From NCBI GenBank assembly GCA_017590115.1, contig JAGGNK010006471.1, positions 321,137 through 385,136 on the forward strand: a stretch of 64,000 nucleotides of DNA, in the 5' to 3' direction. The translations under genes and the position numbers were made by a program. Positions within the stretch are counted from its first letter, which is position 1. Each line of letters begins with the position of its first letter. The notes beneath the pieces are model-generated. The model had not been told where the DNA came from, searched no databases, and was given only the letters and a program-made list of their open reading frames with translations. Source of the DNA: Montifringilla adamsi. Lineage: Eukaryota; Chordata; Aves; Passeriformes; Passeridae. Positions 54,601-62,298 of the stretch are shown piece by piece.

Positions 54601-55529
54601 AAATTTGTCCATAGTCTGTGTTTTATGCAGTTACTGTTACATCTAGATACTGACACCACTTTTCTTTATTTACAGGCCAACATTGTTATTTCATTGACCA
54701 TCAAACAGGGTATTTGTTGATTTAGAGAGAACATTTTATCATACCAAACTGCTGTATTTCATCTGACAGTAAGCCAATAAAAACAACTGAATTTCCCAAG
54801 TTAGTCATAATACTCTGAGGGATTTCTTTTGTTTGAACACTTAATCCCTAGGGCAACAGAAATTAAAAAATGAAGTGGAGATTGTTTTACTGATCATTTT
54901 GCCCCTCCCCCCCACCATTATCACATTTCTCTTTGTTTACCCATCCTGTTGTTTTCTGGTCAGCAAATGGAGTTTTCACTTTTAAATAAGAGCTTTATTA
55001 AAGCTCTTATTTCACTTTTAAATAAGAGATTTATTAAAAAGGAAGTATTCAGAGATAGTTCTTATATAGGTCAGTAGTAGTTTATAATAAATACATGTAC
55101 AAGATGAGCTCATGTTAAGCTTTTAATTCCTGTATGATTACCTTAAAATTCTGAAATGAAGGGATTATAAAGATGGGGCACACAATGTTTTAACACTGTT
55201 ACTGCCAAAATCAAATTCTTTAAATATTGTCTTTAAAATGCCCTTCCTAACTACTGCCCTTCACAACTGATTAATGAATGTAAGGAAACGAGGAGACAAA
55301 AAAAGCAGCAGTCCAAAGCATCACTGTGAGATGTCTCTGCACTGGGCCACAGATTAAATTCAGATTACAAGAACAGGGATGTTTGCCATGGAGCCACAGC
55401 TTGTCATCCCCACTGCTGCTCCCTGGCTAATATCTGGGCTTTCACTTGGCAGGAGGGGTTACAAGGGCTCTGTGACACTCCTGTACTCCAAAAGGATAAT
55501 TTTTTCCCAAGGCATCTGGGAAATTTTTT

Positions 55530-55566
<37 letters not shown>

Positions 55567-58472
55567 CACGGCTAATTCTTCAGGCAGACACAGAGCTGTT
55601 TCTCTGATTAAAGTGATGTGTAGTAATAGCAGGAGGTGTTGGATTATGTCGTGTTTTTCCCTGTTACTCAAACAGTGCTTGGGCAGAAGCATAGCAAGTC
55701 TAGGCTGAAGGTAGTTCCTGGACTCCTAAGCACATCATTTGTATCATCTGCTTGCAAATCCTTCCCTTTCCATCATTCTGCCTTTCATAAAACTGACTGG
55801 CTGCTAGAACATGAGGGAGAGCTGGCAAGCCTTCTGCAGTATCTTGGCATGTGGGAAGGGGTCTCTCAACCTGCAGCAAAGCAATTTCTTCAGACTGCCA
55901 CCAGCTGGGATGTTTGCAGCTTTTTTGTCATCTTGTCTCATGCCCAGATGACAGAAAGGTTTATTATTCTAGGCAATTAGGGCGAGTGTTCCCCACTTGC
56001 TTTTCATCTGTGGTATGATAAATTTGGTGATGAAACCCTGAGAAGTTTTTTAATGGTGCTTATGCAGAGGCTGAAGGCCAGTAAAATTACAAAATGTCAT
56101 CCCTGGCCTCCCACTGTGTATATATATATATATATATATACTGTATATATATATCTTGGTATCCAAATGGATTTCAATCCTGACTGCTCTCACTCTGCTA
56201 ATGACTTTGCTTGTAATTATCCCTAATTATGGCACTGGAACTGTAAAAACCACGTAGTTTCTTTCGGTGCAAAAAAAGCCAACACATACTTTCTCCAAAA
56301 GGCTGCAAAACTAAAATTATCTTCCAATTTAAGAGAATCCTGCAATGATCCCCATCAAACTTCACCCACCTGCTCCAATCTGACCTCAAGATCATTCCCA
56401 CACCATCCTTCAAGTACGAGTCAAATCAAAACTATGTTGTGAACCTTTACAAAGAAAAGGGTCTGAAGCAAACAGGGGAAAGAGACTTCTTAGTTCAGGT
56501 GCAGGATCAAATACACCTGAGGAATGAACCCCTGATTTGCTAACAGAACATGGTTAAAAAAGAAAAAATCTAATTAATCTGAACAATCTCTTCTCCACCC
56601 ATCCCCCACAATGAAAAGAAACATACTAAGTTAGTTATTTTTGTTGGAGGTTTTTTTGTGTTACATTCCTTCGATCTAGAAGGGAACTTTGGGACAGAAT
56701 AAAATGAGACCTCTATTCTGCATATGTTCATACGCACAGAGGAGTGTAATAAAGCCACTTTCTGTTTGGTGGTCTGCAAGATTAAATGTAAGAGCATAAA
56801 GCCATTCCACATCCCAAATTAATGCCCTAGAGACCAGTTTGTATACCTGGACTGGCTTTAGGTCACTGGAAATTTAATTATCTTCACGAAAGCATAAAAA
56901 CCTCTAGCACACAACTAAAAAACAAAACACCTGTATGTGAAGAAGAAGAGGAAAAAAATATATTTTTACTCTTTTTCTGTAAAACTAACAGGAAGATCAT
57001 CTGTCCTGTTCTTCCCTTCCTGAATTTAGACTGCAATGACAGGGAGTGGAAGGGAGTTACTAACAAATTTGTTGTAATATTATCTTAAGAAAAATAATAT
57101 AAATGACAGAACTAGTTTTCAGACATGTAACTCAGCAAATGAATATTTTTCCTTCAGCTGTTAATGATAACCATTTCAAGTAGCTGGTATAAAGGATTAT
57201 ATTATATAAAGGGTTATAATTTCCTTTTAATTTAGGTATCAAAGCCGTTTTCATTTTACACTGCAATGCAAGGATTAAATGCATCTGAAATATCGATGCT
57301 TTCTTGAAGTGTTGTAATTAGTGTGTCAGGAAGGAGAATTTTACTTCTTACAGTGCATTTTTCTTACAGTCTATATGCTGGAGGAGAAGAAAATTGAGTT
57401 CAAATATTTTAAATTGCTATATTAATCTAATTACCATATTTTAAAAATTAAACATTGGTTGTAAATGAACAGTAAGTCTGTCATAAGAAGATCGGGAACC
57501 AAGGAGATGGAGGAAAAAAAAAAGTGTAATATTTAGAATATGCCTACCCTATATGGGAGTATACACAGAAATACCAACAATTTCTGAGCCCTTCTAACTG
57601 AAGAACCAAAAGCAGACTGGTTTTGCTGGCTGCTAGCAAAAAGCAGCAGGATTTGTCAGCTTAGGAAGAGTACTGCATTAATGCAGCTCTAATGCTTGCA
57701 AAATTCTGCCTTGTTCAGTATCATGGATCACACAGATGCAGCTGATGTTGTATCTTCCTACTGATTAAAAGCCATCTAAATTCCACTTGAGTGTAGTGTT
57801 TGCTCTTGGATGGGTGGCTCTGAAGGCCTACATTCAGCCAACACACAGCAGCAGGAACTGATCTGGGTGAAGTATTAATTTAGGCTTTGGGAGAGATTGG
57901 AGAACTTTAGTTTTATGTTAAAAGAAACTTCTCCAGTTAAGACATTAAATATTGTAATTATAGTAAACCCCCACATTTTTAAAATTACCTGAAAATACTG
58001 AAAACCTCCAGTGTTTCCCACATTTTCAAGAGCCAGACAATAACAATACTTGGCTTTGTCAGCCTTGGTCAGCACTCTGGACTTCCTGCTGGGAAGCACA
58101 GCTGTGCTAAAATGGTAATGCTTATCACGGCATGCTGGGAGCTGTTTTTAGAAAACAGTTTTGAAATTAAAAAATAATAATAAAGAAATGTAGCTTTGAT
58201 AGCTTTTCCTTTACACAGCCTGGAAAAGGACTTCCACAGGAATCTAAAAAGCACACAAAACTCTCTGAGCAATTCCCAGTCCATGACACAAAGGGCAGTG
58301 ACAGAAACCCCACACACAGGCACAGGGCTTGCAATACCTTCATAGTGGATGCCTCGGTTTCCAGTTTTGTGAGGTGATTTGAGTTATCCTCTAGCTCTTG
58401 CCGAAGGTTGGAGTTCTCCATCTTTAATGCCTCAACTTGCTTTAACAATTGATCATATGAAGCTGCGGCCAT
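43..58472 (-). CDS. APC: APC, adenomatous polyposis coli (WNT pathway tumour suppressor), complete 15-exon CDS
   Basis: This entry covers the joined CDS 58472..58338, 42052..41968, 41044..40843, 35084..34976, 33446..33333, 28149..28066, 20099..19995, 16402..16304, 13807..13429, 12308..12213, 11647..11508, 10500..10423, 7986..7870, 7238..7024 and 6610..43. It sums to 8526 nt, or 2841 residues. APC is the cytoplasmic scaffold of the beta-catenin destruction complex (with axin, GSK3B and CK1) and also binds microtubules and EB1. The translation shows an N-terminal coiled coil, armadillo repeats (about residues 330-780), 15-residue repeats (about 1020-1190), seven 20-residue repeats (1267-2035), three SAMP motifs (serines at 1586, 1736 and 2043), a Ser/Arg/Lys-rich basic region, SQIP at 2801-2804, and a C-terminal VTSV. 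All introns are GT..AG and phases join without a frameshift. Identification is by direct recognition of near-identical APC peptides. No internal stop or missing domain is seen. Confidence 0.99.
6611..7023 (-). other. APC: APC intron between exons 14 and 15 (413 bp)
   Basis: AT-rich intron with donor GTAGGT at 7023-7018 and acceptor CAG at 6613-6611. I see nothing in it beyond splice signals. Confidence 0.9.
7024..7238 (-). CDS. APC: APC coding exon 14 (215 nt, residues 582-653)
   Basis: Encodes armadillo repeat sequence including ESTLKSVLSALWNLS, YRSQTNTL and ESGGGILRNVSS. The acceptor is CCTAG at 7243-7239 and the donor GTAGGT starts at 7023. The exon ends after AG of an Arg codon. Size equals the mammalian exon. 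One clear difference from the human protein as I remember it is HCTGNK in place of HCTENK. Confidence 0.98.
7239..7869 (-). other. APC: APC intron between exons 13 and 14 (631 bp)
   Basis: Unremarkable intron with donor GTATCT at 7869 downward. Short open frames on both strands at 7303-7617 show no family resemblance and overlap each other, so they are taken as chance. Confidence 0.9.
7870..7986 (-). CDS. APC: APC coding exon 13 (117 nt, residues 543-581)
   Basis: Encodes the armadillo segment VIASVLRNLSWRAD followed by a segment ending EVKK; it appears identical to the human protein from memory. Acceptor TGCAG at 7991-7987, donor GTATCT from 7869. Phase 0 on both sides. Confidence 0.98.
9170..9620. 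repeat. GC-rich block inside an AT-rich intron, unidentified
   Basis: Base composition jumps from AT-rich flanks to a clearly GC-rich stretch, with overlapping open frames on both strands (9155-9608). No splice-consistent exon or protein motif is recognised. It is most likely an old mobile-element remnant, but I cannot name a family. Confidence 0.35.
10014..10038. repeat. 11-bp perfect inverted repeat, 3-nt loop
   Basis: AACTGTTCCAC at 10014-10024 pairs with GTGGAACAGTT at 10028-10038, in the intron between exons 12 and 13. Confidence 0.9.
10423..10500 (-). CDS. APC: APC coding exon 12 (78 nt, residues 517-542)
   Basis: Encodes ATLCSMKGCMRALVAQLKSE and then SEDLQQ, part of the armadillo domain. 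Acceptor AACAG at 10505-10501 and donor GTAATG from 10422. 26 whole codons, phase 0. Confidence 0.98.
10501..11507 (-). other. APC: APC intron between exons 11 and 12 (1007 bp)
   Basis: AT-rich intron with donor GTGAGA from 11507. I see no repeat family, RNA or additional exon in it. Confidence 0.9.
11508..11647 (-). CDS. APC: APC coding exon 11 (140 nt, residues 470-516)
   Basis: Encodes GLQAIAELLQVDCEMYGLTN, then DHYSVTLRRYAGMALTNLTF and GDVANK: armadillo repeat sequence. It begins with GA, completing a Gly codon split G|GA with exon 10. Acceptor AAAG at 11651-11648, donor GTGAGA. Confidence 0.98.
11648..12212 (-). other. APC: APC intron between exons 10 and 11 (565 bp)
   Basis: AT-rich, with donor GTAAGA from 12212 downward. 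Nothing else recognised. Confidence 0.9.
12213..12308 (-). CDS. APC: APC coding exon 10 (96 nt, residues 438-470)
   Basis: Encodes MPAPVDHQICPAVCVLMKLS and FDEEHRHAMNELG; the Met codon is split A|TG with exon 9 and the last Gly codon is split with exon 11. Acceptor ATCAG at 12313-12309, donor GTAAGA. Confidence 0.98.
12309..13428 (-). other. APC: APC intron between exons 9 and 10 (1120 bp)
   Basis: AT-rich intron with donor GTAGGT from 13428. No repeat family or extra exon recognised. Confidence 0.9.
13429..13807 (-). CDS. APC: APC coding exon 9 (379 nt, residues 312-438), with internal alternative acceptor
   Basis: Starts VEMVYSLLSMLGTHDKDDMS and ends at the first base of Met438; it forms the start of the armadillo domain. 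Acceptor TGCAG at 13812-13808, donor GTAGGT. Inside the exon, a CAG at 13507-13505 sits exactly 303 nt (101 codons) after the exon start, after a pyrimidine-rich CTTCATCTCTTGG. This is the position used in mammals for the short APC isoform lacking residues 312-412, so the alternative product is probably available here too. Confidence 0.98.
13808..16303 (-). other. APC: APC intron between exons 8 and 9 (2496 bp)
   Basis: AT-rich intron with donor GTAACC from 16303. No identifiable mobile element; only short homopolymer runs. Confidence 0.85.
16304..16402 (-). CDS. APC: APC coding exon 8 (99 nt, residues 279-311)
   Basis: Encodes ASAARVDHETASVMNSSSNY and SVPRRLTSHLGTK, the low-complexity linker before the armadillo domain. 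It is one of the more divergent exons against the human protein, but size and phase are kept. Acceptor TGTAG at 16407-16403, donor GTAACC. Confidence 0.97.
16403..19994 (-). other. APC: APC intron between exons 7 and 8 (3592 bp)
   Basis: AT-rich intron with donor GTAAGT from 19994. Its notable content is a perfect 21-bp inverted repeat at 17700-17744 followed by a diverged third copy. Nothing else is recognised. Confidence 0.85.
17700..17764. repeat. Perfect 21-bp hairpin plus a diverged third arm copy
   Basis: The left arm at 17700-17720 is the exact reverse complement of the right arm at 17724-17744, with a 3-nt loop. A third copy in left-arm orientation follows at 17745-17764 with two mismatches. 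The arms read CTATAGTGAAG then TATATGGGAA. This could be a template-switch product or a miniature element remnant. Confidence 0.9.
19995..20099 (-). CDS. APC: APC coding exon 7 (105 nt, residues 244-278)
   Basis: Encodes RPPQSKHEAGSHDTERQNEG and QGAAEISVATSSTGQ. It corresponds to a variable linker, and the mammalian version keeps the KHE..GSHD and RQNEGQG blocks. Acceptor AACAG at 20104-20100, donor GTAAGT. Phase 0. Confidence 0.97.
21010..21132. repeat. Two-copy tandem duplication, unit about 62 bp
   Basis: Copy 1 (21010-21070) and copy 2 (21071-21132) share TATTTATCTCTGACTTTTAG-like starts and CCTGAAACATCTTT ends, with scattered substitutions and one indel. It is an old local duplication. 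Confidence 0.85.
25051..26398 (+). mobile_element. LTR-like retroviral element (probable solo LTR), 4-bp target duplication
   Basis: The block starts TGTTGTAGG and ends ATCTCA, flanked on both sides by CAGG (25047-25050 and 26399-26402). An AATAAA signal lies about 65 nt before the right end (near 26334), as expected for the R-U5 part of a + strand LTR. Composition is GC-rich against AT-rich flanks. No gag, pol or env homology is recognised in the overlapping open frames, so this looks like a solo LTR; at 1348 bp it is long. A 4-bp duplication suits ERV1-like elements, but the family name is not confirmed. Confidence 0.6.
26790..27245 (+). mobile_element. CR1 LINE fragment (3' part of ORF2), diverged
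   Basis: Stretches match the CR1 3' consensus in order: an AAGCTGTTCAAGAAGGGGAA-like segment, GTCCTGCATCTG, CAGGCTGG, GCCAGCAGTGCCAGGGAGGTG-like, GCTGCCCAGCACAA, then AGAGGCTGAGAGAACTGAGA and AAGGCTCAGGGAGATCTTGT. The frame is broken, so it is an inactive relic. The 5' boundary is uncertain. Confidence 0.75.
28066..28149 (-). CDS. APC: APC coding exon 6 (84 nt, residues 216-243)
   Basis: Encodes SRVARIQQIEKDILRIRQLL and QSQAAEAE, a coiled-coil segment. Acceptor TTCAG at 28154-28150, donor GTTAGT from 28065. 28 whole codons. Confidence 0.98.
28714..28719. other. Assembly gap (6 N) inside a TA-rich run
   Basis: Six N between TATAT and ATATAT, so it probably marks an unresolved (TA)n microsatellite. 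An open frame drawn across it is not meaningful. Confidence 0.95.
29615..29955 (-). mobile_element. CR1 LINE 3' end fragment
   Basis: Begins with a degenerate ATAGAATTATAGAG run, the reverse of the CR1 3' terminal ATTCTATG repeats, followed by GGGTTGGAAGGGACCTTGGA and later ACAGGTCCCCTTT. These are hallmark CR1 3' segments read on the opposite strand, so the element lies on the minus strand. Confidence 0.85.
32150..32410. other. GC-rich block of unknown origin
   Basis: Distinctly more GC-rich than its flanks, with an open frame on the minus strand (32166-32390) that shows no known domain and no good splice context. Probably an old repeat. Confidence 0.3.
33333..33446 (-). CDS. APC: APC coding exon 5 (114 nt, residues 178-215)
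   Basis: Encodes FSLQTDMTRRQLEYEARQIR and AAMEEQLGTCQDMEKRAQ, a charged helical segment. Acceptor TTCAG at 33451-33447, donor GTAGAG. 38 whole codons. Confidence 0.98.
33447..34975 (-). other. APC: APC intron between exons 4 and 5 (1529 bp)
   Basis: Donor GTAAGT from 34975. A minus-strand open frame at 34194-34508 has no recognised homology and no matching exon in known APC. Nothing else seen. Confidence 0.88.
34976..35084 (-). CDS. APC: APC coding exon 4 (109 nt, residues 141-177)
   Basis: The first G completes an Arg codon split AG|G with exon 3. It encodes SLLLAELEKEEKEKDWYYAQ and LQNLTKRIDSLPLTEN, a coiled-coil region. Acceptor AATAG at 35089-35085, donor GTAAGT. Confidence 0.98.
35085..40842 (-). 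other. APC: APC intron between exons 3 and 4 (5758 bp)
   Basis: Mostly AT-rich. It contains the 47-base assembly gap at 38962-39008 flanked by two poly-C runs, and a 10-nt tandem repeat near 37338-37358. No mobile element family recognised. Donor GTAATT from 40842. Confidence 0.85.
38910..39063. other. 47-N assembly gap flanked by duplicated poly-C sequence
   Basis: C14 at 38910-38923 followed by AGTTTTTTTTCATCTGG and a near GGGCTCTTTTCAAT block leads into the gap (38962-39008). After the gap comes C16 (39009-39024) and AGTTTTGATTCATCTGG, then GGGCTCTTATCAAT. The two flanks are the same sequence read twice, the left one with more errors, so a false duplication at a hard poly-C site is likely. 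Confidence 0.85.
40843..41044 (-). CDS. APC: APC coding exon 3 (202 nt, residues 74-141)
   Basis: Completes a Glu codon G|AA with exon 2, then encodes LNLESTSFTGVKLRPKMSVR, SYGSREGSVSSRSGECSPVP, and MGSFPRRGFMNGSRESTGYL through EELEKER: the Ser-rich N-terminal region after the dimerisation helix. Acceptor TCCAG at 41049-41045, donor GTAATT. Confidence 0.98.
41045..41967 (-). other. APC: APC intron between exons 2 and 3 (923 bp)
   Basis: Ordinary intron with donor GTAAAT from 41967; nothing else recognised. Confidence 0.9.
41968..42052 (-). CDS. APC: APC coding exon 2 (85 nt, residues 46-74)
   Basis: Encodes EVLKQLQGSIEDEAMASSGQ and IDLLERLK, ending after the first base of a Glu codon. It continues the N-terminal dimerisation region. 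Acceptor TACAG at 42057-42053 (adds Glu46 directly after Lys45), donor GTAAAT. Confidence 0.98.
43347..43984 (-). mobile_element. LTR of an avian endogenous retrovirus (solo or truncated), ERVL-like
   Basis: The block has matching inverted ends, TGTCCTG at 43347-43353 and CAGGACA at 43978-43984. It has the passerine LTR look (CAAATTTGGGAGATAACCCCC near the + left end) and is GC-rich within AT-rich intron. On the minus strand an AATAAA (43483-43478) lies about 135 nt from the LTR 3' end, which supports minus orientation. I see no target-site duplication (AGATT versus GTACA), so one end may be rearranged or the right boundary may be wrong. No retroviral genes are visible beside it. Confidence 0.65.
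46135..46178. repeat. 22-bp tandem repeat, two copies
   Basis: GGTAGATGCACCTAAGTAGT plus AA, followed by the same unit with two substitutions. Confidence 0.85.
46583..46614. repeat. 14-bp perfect inverted repeat, 4-nt loop
   Basis: GTTATGTTGGTTAC at 46583-46596 pairs exactly with GTAACCAACATAAC at 46601-46614. Confidence 0.9.
50597..51000 (-). mobile_element. CR1 LINE 3' fragment
   Basis: Read on the + strand it follows the reverse of a CR1 3' end: AATCACTGAATCACTCAGGC, ACCATGTCCCTCAGTGCCAC, CCAGGGATGGTGACTCCATC, TTCAGTGAAGAAATTTTCC, AACTTGAGGCCATTTCCTCC and CTCAGCTGCTTCTCAT occur in the expected order. The element therefore lies on the minus strand and is truncated at its 5' end. Confidence 0.88.
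54396..54417. repeat. (TAAA)n microsatellite
   Basis: About five units of TAAA in an AT-rich stretch of the intron. Confidence 0.85.
54975..55036. repeat. Tandem 36-bp duplication containing a 14-bp hairpin
   Basis: A 26-nt segment starting TTCACTTTTAAATAAGAG occurs at 54975-55000 and again at 55011-55036 with one mismatch. Within the first unit, AAATAAGAGCTTTA (54984-54997) pairs exactly with TAAAGCTCTTATTT (54999-55012) across a single base. Confidence 0.88.
55533..55563. repeat. (TA)n microsatellite
   Basis: About 31 nt of uninterrupted alternating TA. Confidence 0.95.
56119..56154. repeat. (TA)n microsatellite with a CTG interruption
   Basis: Two TA runs (56119-56140 and 56144-56154) split by CTG. 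Confidence 0.95.
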
Positions 58473-58490
58473 CCTGGGCTACCCTCAGCC
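58338..58490 (-). CDS. APC: APC start-codon exon (18 nt 5'UTR plus 135 nt coding, residues 1-45)
   Basis: The ATG is at 58472-58470, preceded by GTAGCCCAGG. It encodes MAAASYDQLLKQVEALKMEN, then SNLRQELEDNSNHLTKLETE and ASTMK, the N-terminal parallel coiled coil used for APC dimerisation. An acceptor TTTTTTAAG ending at 58491 leaves exactly 18 untranslated bases before the ATG, as in mammals from memory. Donor GTATTG from 58337. The coding part is 58338-58472. Confidence 0.97.
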
Positions 58491-61400
58491 CTTAAAAAAG
58501 TAAGAGAAAATATTAAATTTAAGCATTTTAGAAAAAACCCTTCACTACCTGAATGTATCTAACCACAAAATAATCTCTCTCTCCCATTTACCACATGACT
58601 TTCTAAACATTTAATTTAAATCCATTGCACCAAACTGTTAATGACTAGAACTAGTGCCAGATCAGGACTTTTTTGTTCTGTGGGCTTTCATTTGGTGTGC
58701 ATGATTAAGCAAATGAATAAAGTTCATTGTCAATTACATCAGATATTAGGGGAAGCTAGAATACATGAAAGAAAATCACTGCATCACACAAAAGCATCTT
58801 TACTACTGGCACTTCAGTTTCAACATGGAGAAATTGCACATAATAGACCATATATAGTAATTTTTGGATAGATAACAAGCATCTCCACACATATCTAAAA
58901 GATGCTGACTGCCTACTTATTTTAGGAAATGAATGGTAGTCACAGATGTTCAGTGTTCCTAGGAATAGCACACACTCTGAGGGAGATGCTATATGAAAGG
59001 AAATCAGTAAATGTTGGGCAATTTTAACTGAAAAAACTCCACATCATCAAATGTAATAAATATGTAGGTATTTTGTAAAAATATCCTTCAAGGCACAAGA
59101 TTAAAACAAATTTCTTCAACACAAAATGGTCATACTGCACCATTTAATTTAAAGATGAAAGGCTACTCTTGATATCAAGGCATCCCATACTGTTTTCAGT
59201 AAAACTGTAACACAGTCCCAGAACACCAGCACAACTACTCAGCCATCATATATGAGAAAGAAACAAATGCTTCAATTTCAATTATGAACTACAAATTGTT
59301 CTCCACTTTCCAAACCAAAAGCTGGCAGAGTTGTTAATCTAACAATGTAAGTTAAATAAAACATGGCTAATGAATGTTTGAAGCTCTTCAGAATTAATGC
59401 TATCAGTTTCTTATTCATCAGCCATTACAGAGAAAAAAAGGAAGCCTAGCACTTCACGTAAAACAAGTTACCCTTCCATTGTCATTGCAGATATTTCCCA
59501 AGTATGTGGCTTGTAACTCAGAGGAAAAAAAACAAAAAACCCCAAAACCTTACAGGACAACATTCCCTTTCCTCATTACTTCAGAAAAGATAAAGCAATT
59601 AAAAGCTATTATTTATAGCATTTTCATTGTAACCTCTGACTGAACATTGACCTGCTTGCGTAACCCCTTATAAATCAAGTTTCCTCTTCCCAATGAAACT
59701 TAATTGAATTATCCAGTCTACCAAAAATAAAGTAATATTATTCAAAAGTGTTTCAATTCCTCAGTACAAAATTTGAAAATTCTGTTTAAACTTTCTAAAT
59801 TTAAACTGAAGAAAATGTAAAGAAGAGCACACCACTGAAGCAAGGAACAATAACAAAAGCTGTAGTGCAGTTGATATGACTGGTTTATTTCCTTTCCAAG
59901 CACCTGCCACCATCAGAGAAAAAAGAAGACACCTGCCACTTACGAAATCGTGACTTCCATGAACAAAAAGAATCTGTATAATGTACTTTTCAAAATTTGG
60001 TCATGCTTTACTGAAGACCTCATTTTTGAGAAATAAAGGCAATCTGAAATAACTACTCTACAATGTGAATTACCATCAGCCTATTTCACCTAAAAGGTTG
60101 AGTCTTGTCAAGGGGAGTTGTAGCAAAACCAAAACAAATACACAAACACCAAAAAACCACTAAGGACAGACTGTTTCTATTTCATGTATGCCTTTATCTA
60201 TTAGGTAACAGTTTCCATTATTATTAAGAAAATTAATAGCTGTGGTTCATATTTCAGAAAACACTGCATGCACAAGCCCAAAGAAAGGCACACAAAAGTG
60301 AAGAAGAAAACTTTTTCCCATTATTTGCCACAAATTAGCACTATATTGTAATATTGACAGAATGTTTTTACTGAAATATATCAGTAAAATATATCACATT
60401 TATTCATCTACACGTGATTTACAGAATCTGCTCTGCGTCACACAGGACATGCATTTTGTTTCTAGACAGAGTATATTTTTCTCCCATTGCTGTAACTCAT
60501 TACTCATATGAAAGGAAAGGTAATAACAAATAAATATCCAGTTTTTCCATTTCCTGTCCATTTTTAGGAATTCTAACATACAGATTTGAAATTTAGAACA
60601 ATCAGCCCCATTAACAAGATGTATACACACAACAAATGAAATGGAGAAAAATGGATGAGGGGAGAAGCTATGGTAGAAAGACATAAATAGCATAGCTCTG
60701 GTATTTTATATGCATAATAAACTTAGGTGTGTTTTTGCTAAATGAGTAAGGATCCTGAAGGAGAGATTTGGTTTGGCTTTCCACCCTTCTGATCTAAGTT
60801 CCTAAGCTTCCTTTATTCCAGTAACATGAAAATAGAACATCACCACTAAGAGACAGCATCCTACCTCAGACTAGGATTTACTTCCTGATTTATTAAAATA
60901 TCAAGCTTTGTGGGTTTTCACATAAAAAAAATGTTAGCTGATTACCACAACCTAAGTAACCCAAAACATTTTTTTTTTCTACTAAATAAATGTCCAAAGA
61001 AAGTGACACTGTCACCACAGCTGCAACAGAGATGAACAGAAAAACTGTACATAGGTAAGGAGCAGTTCAAAGACACAAAGATGACACAGGGCAGTGCTGA
61101 GAGCCAAATTATTGGGCTGGAGGCAGGCTGTCAGAAAAGTTCCCCCAGAACTAGACTGTGACAGGCATTTTAAAATGTTTTACTATTGACTTTGGCACAA
61201 GAAGTAGCATCAAAACTTGCTCCCATAAATTCAAGAGGTTGCACAAGGTCAGACTCCACGTCATACACAATGAATTTGATGAATTGAGAAATAAAGCAGT
61301 AGAAACAGGGTGGAATTGCAGAGCATAGCAACGCAGGGTCACTCACAAAGGAATCCCAAACTGGAGCAGTGAAGCCTCTCAGCAGCCAGAACGCAGGGCA

Positions 61401-62272
61401 GCCTGCGCTGCCAGTGAGACTGGCACGAGGAGAGCAAACACAATTCCCAGAGTTATCAAATAATTTTACAAAGAGGTGGGTAAGAAAAGTGAATTTAAGT
61501 GGGTGCAGAGAAAGATGTGAAGAGATCGGGGATGACAGAGTATCTCAGACGAGATTAGCCAAGCAAATGGTGGCTGCCTCAGCACATTAAAGGCTAGAAT
61601 GACACAGCCATACTTTGCTATTAGGGAGCAGACAACACTGAAGAGGGAGAGCAACATTTATGTTAAAACACAATACCGACACAGAACAAATGGGTGTAAA
61701 TCGGTCATTTATCAATCTAGGCTGGCAACATTAATTAGAACTTGTAGTTCAGTGGGATCCTTGCCAAGCACACTACACAAGGAGCCAGACTTCATGGTTC
61801 AAGAAATTCAATCTTGTATTTCTAAACCTCAATACAGACAAATGCTGTACTTATTTTTGATATCTCCAAGATATTTGCTTCTTCTTCTTCTGAAATAATG
61901 CAGTGCCAAAGTATTTCAGAAAAGACACCATTATTTAATTTTAAAATGGGTCTAACTGACAAAGGTAATGTATGAGCAAAAGCAGTTAGGCTTTCTGATG
62001 CTGAACACTGTGTCATCTCTCAGGCACGTGATTTGTAGAATGAAATCCCAGGGCTCCATTACACATAAGCTGGTCCACATATGAGATAAACCCCTCAAAA
62101 TTAAAATCTGCCTCTCTTCTGAAAACACGTTTTTAACAACTGCCTCAAACTTGACACATCAGATCAGAACTCAGGTCCCAAAATGATTCTAGGATTTATG
62201 CTCTGAACAAAAAATAATTATAAATTAAAAAATAATTTATAAATTATATATTATGTGTTTTCTATACGCTTC

Positions 62273-62298
62273 TTATGCTGACAGAACCGTCAGCATAA
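62273..62298. repeat. 10-bp perfect inverted repeat, 6-nt loop
   Basis: TTATGCTGAC at 62273-62282 pairs with GTCAGCATAA at 62289-62298. Confidence 0.9.

Larger units (their letters stand above)
42053..58337 (-). other. APC: APC intron between exons 1 and 2 (16285 bp)
   Basis: The largest intron. It contains an LTR at 43347-43984, a tandem 22-mer at 46135-46178, a 14-bp hairpin at 46583-46614, a CR1 fragment at 50597-51000, an A17 run at 53844-53860, a (TAAA)n at 54396-54417, a duplication with hairpin at 54975-55036, and (TA)n tracts at 55533-55563 and 56119-56154. No coding exon is recognised. Donor GTATTG from 58337. Confidence 0.85.

Noticed and set aside
55533..56154. TA tracts as TATA-type promoters or origins
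   Set aside because: They are plain dinucleotide microsatellites in an intron, with no associated transcript start evidence.
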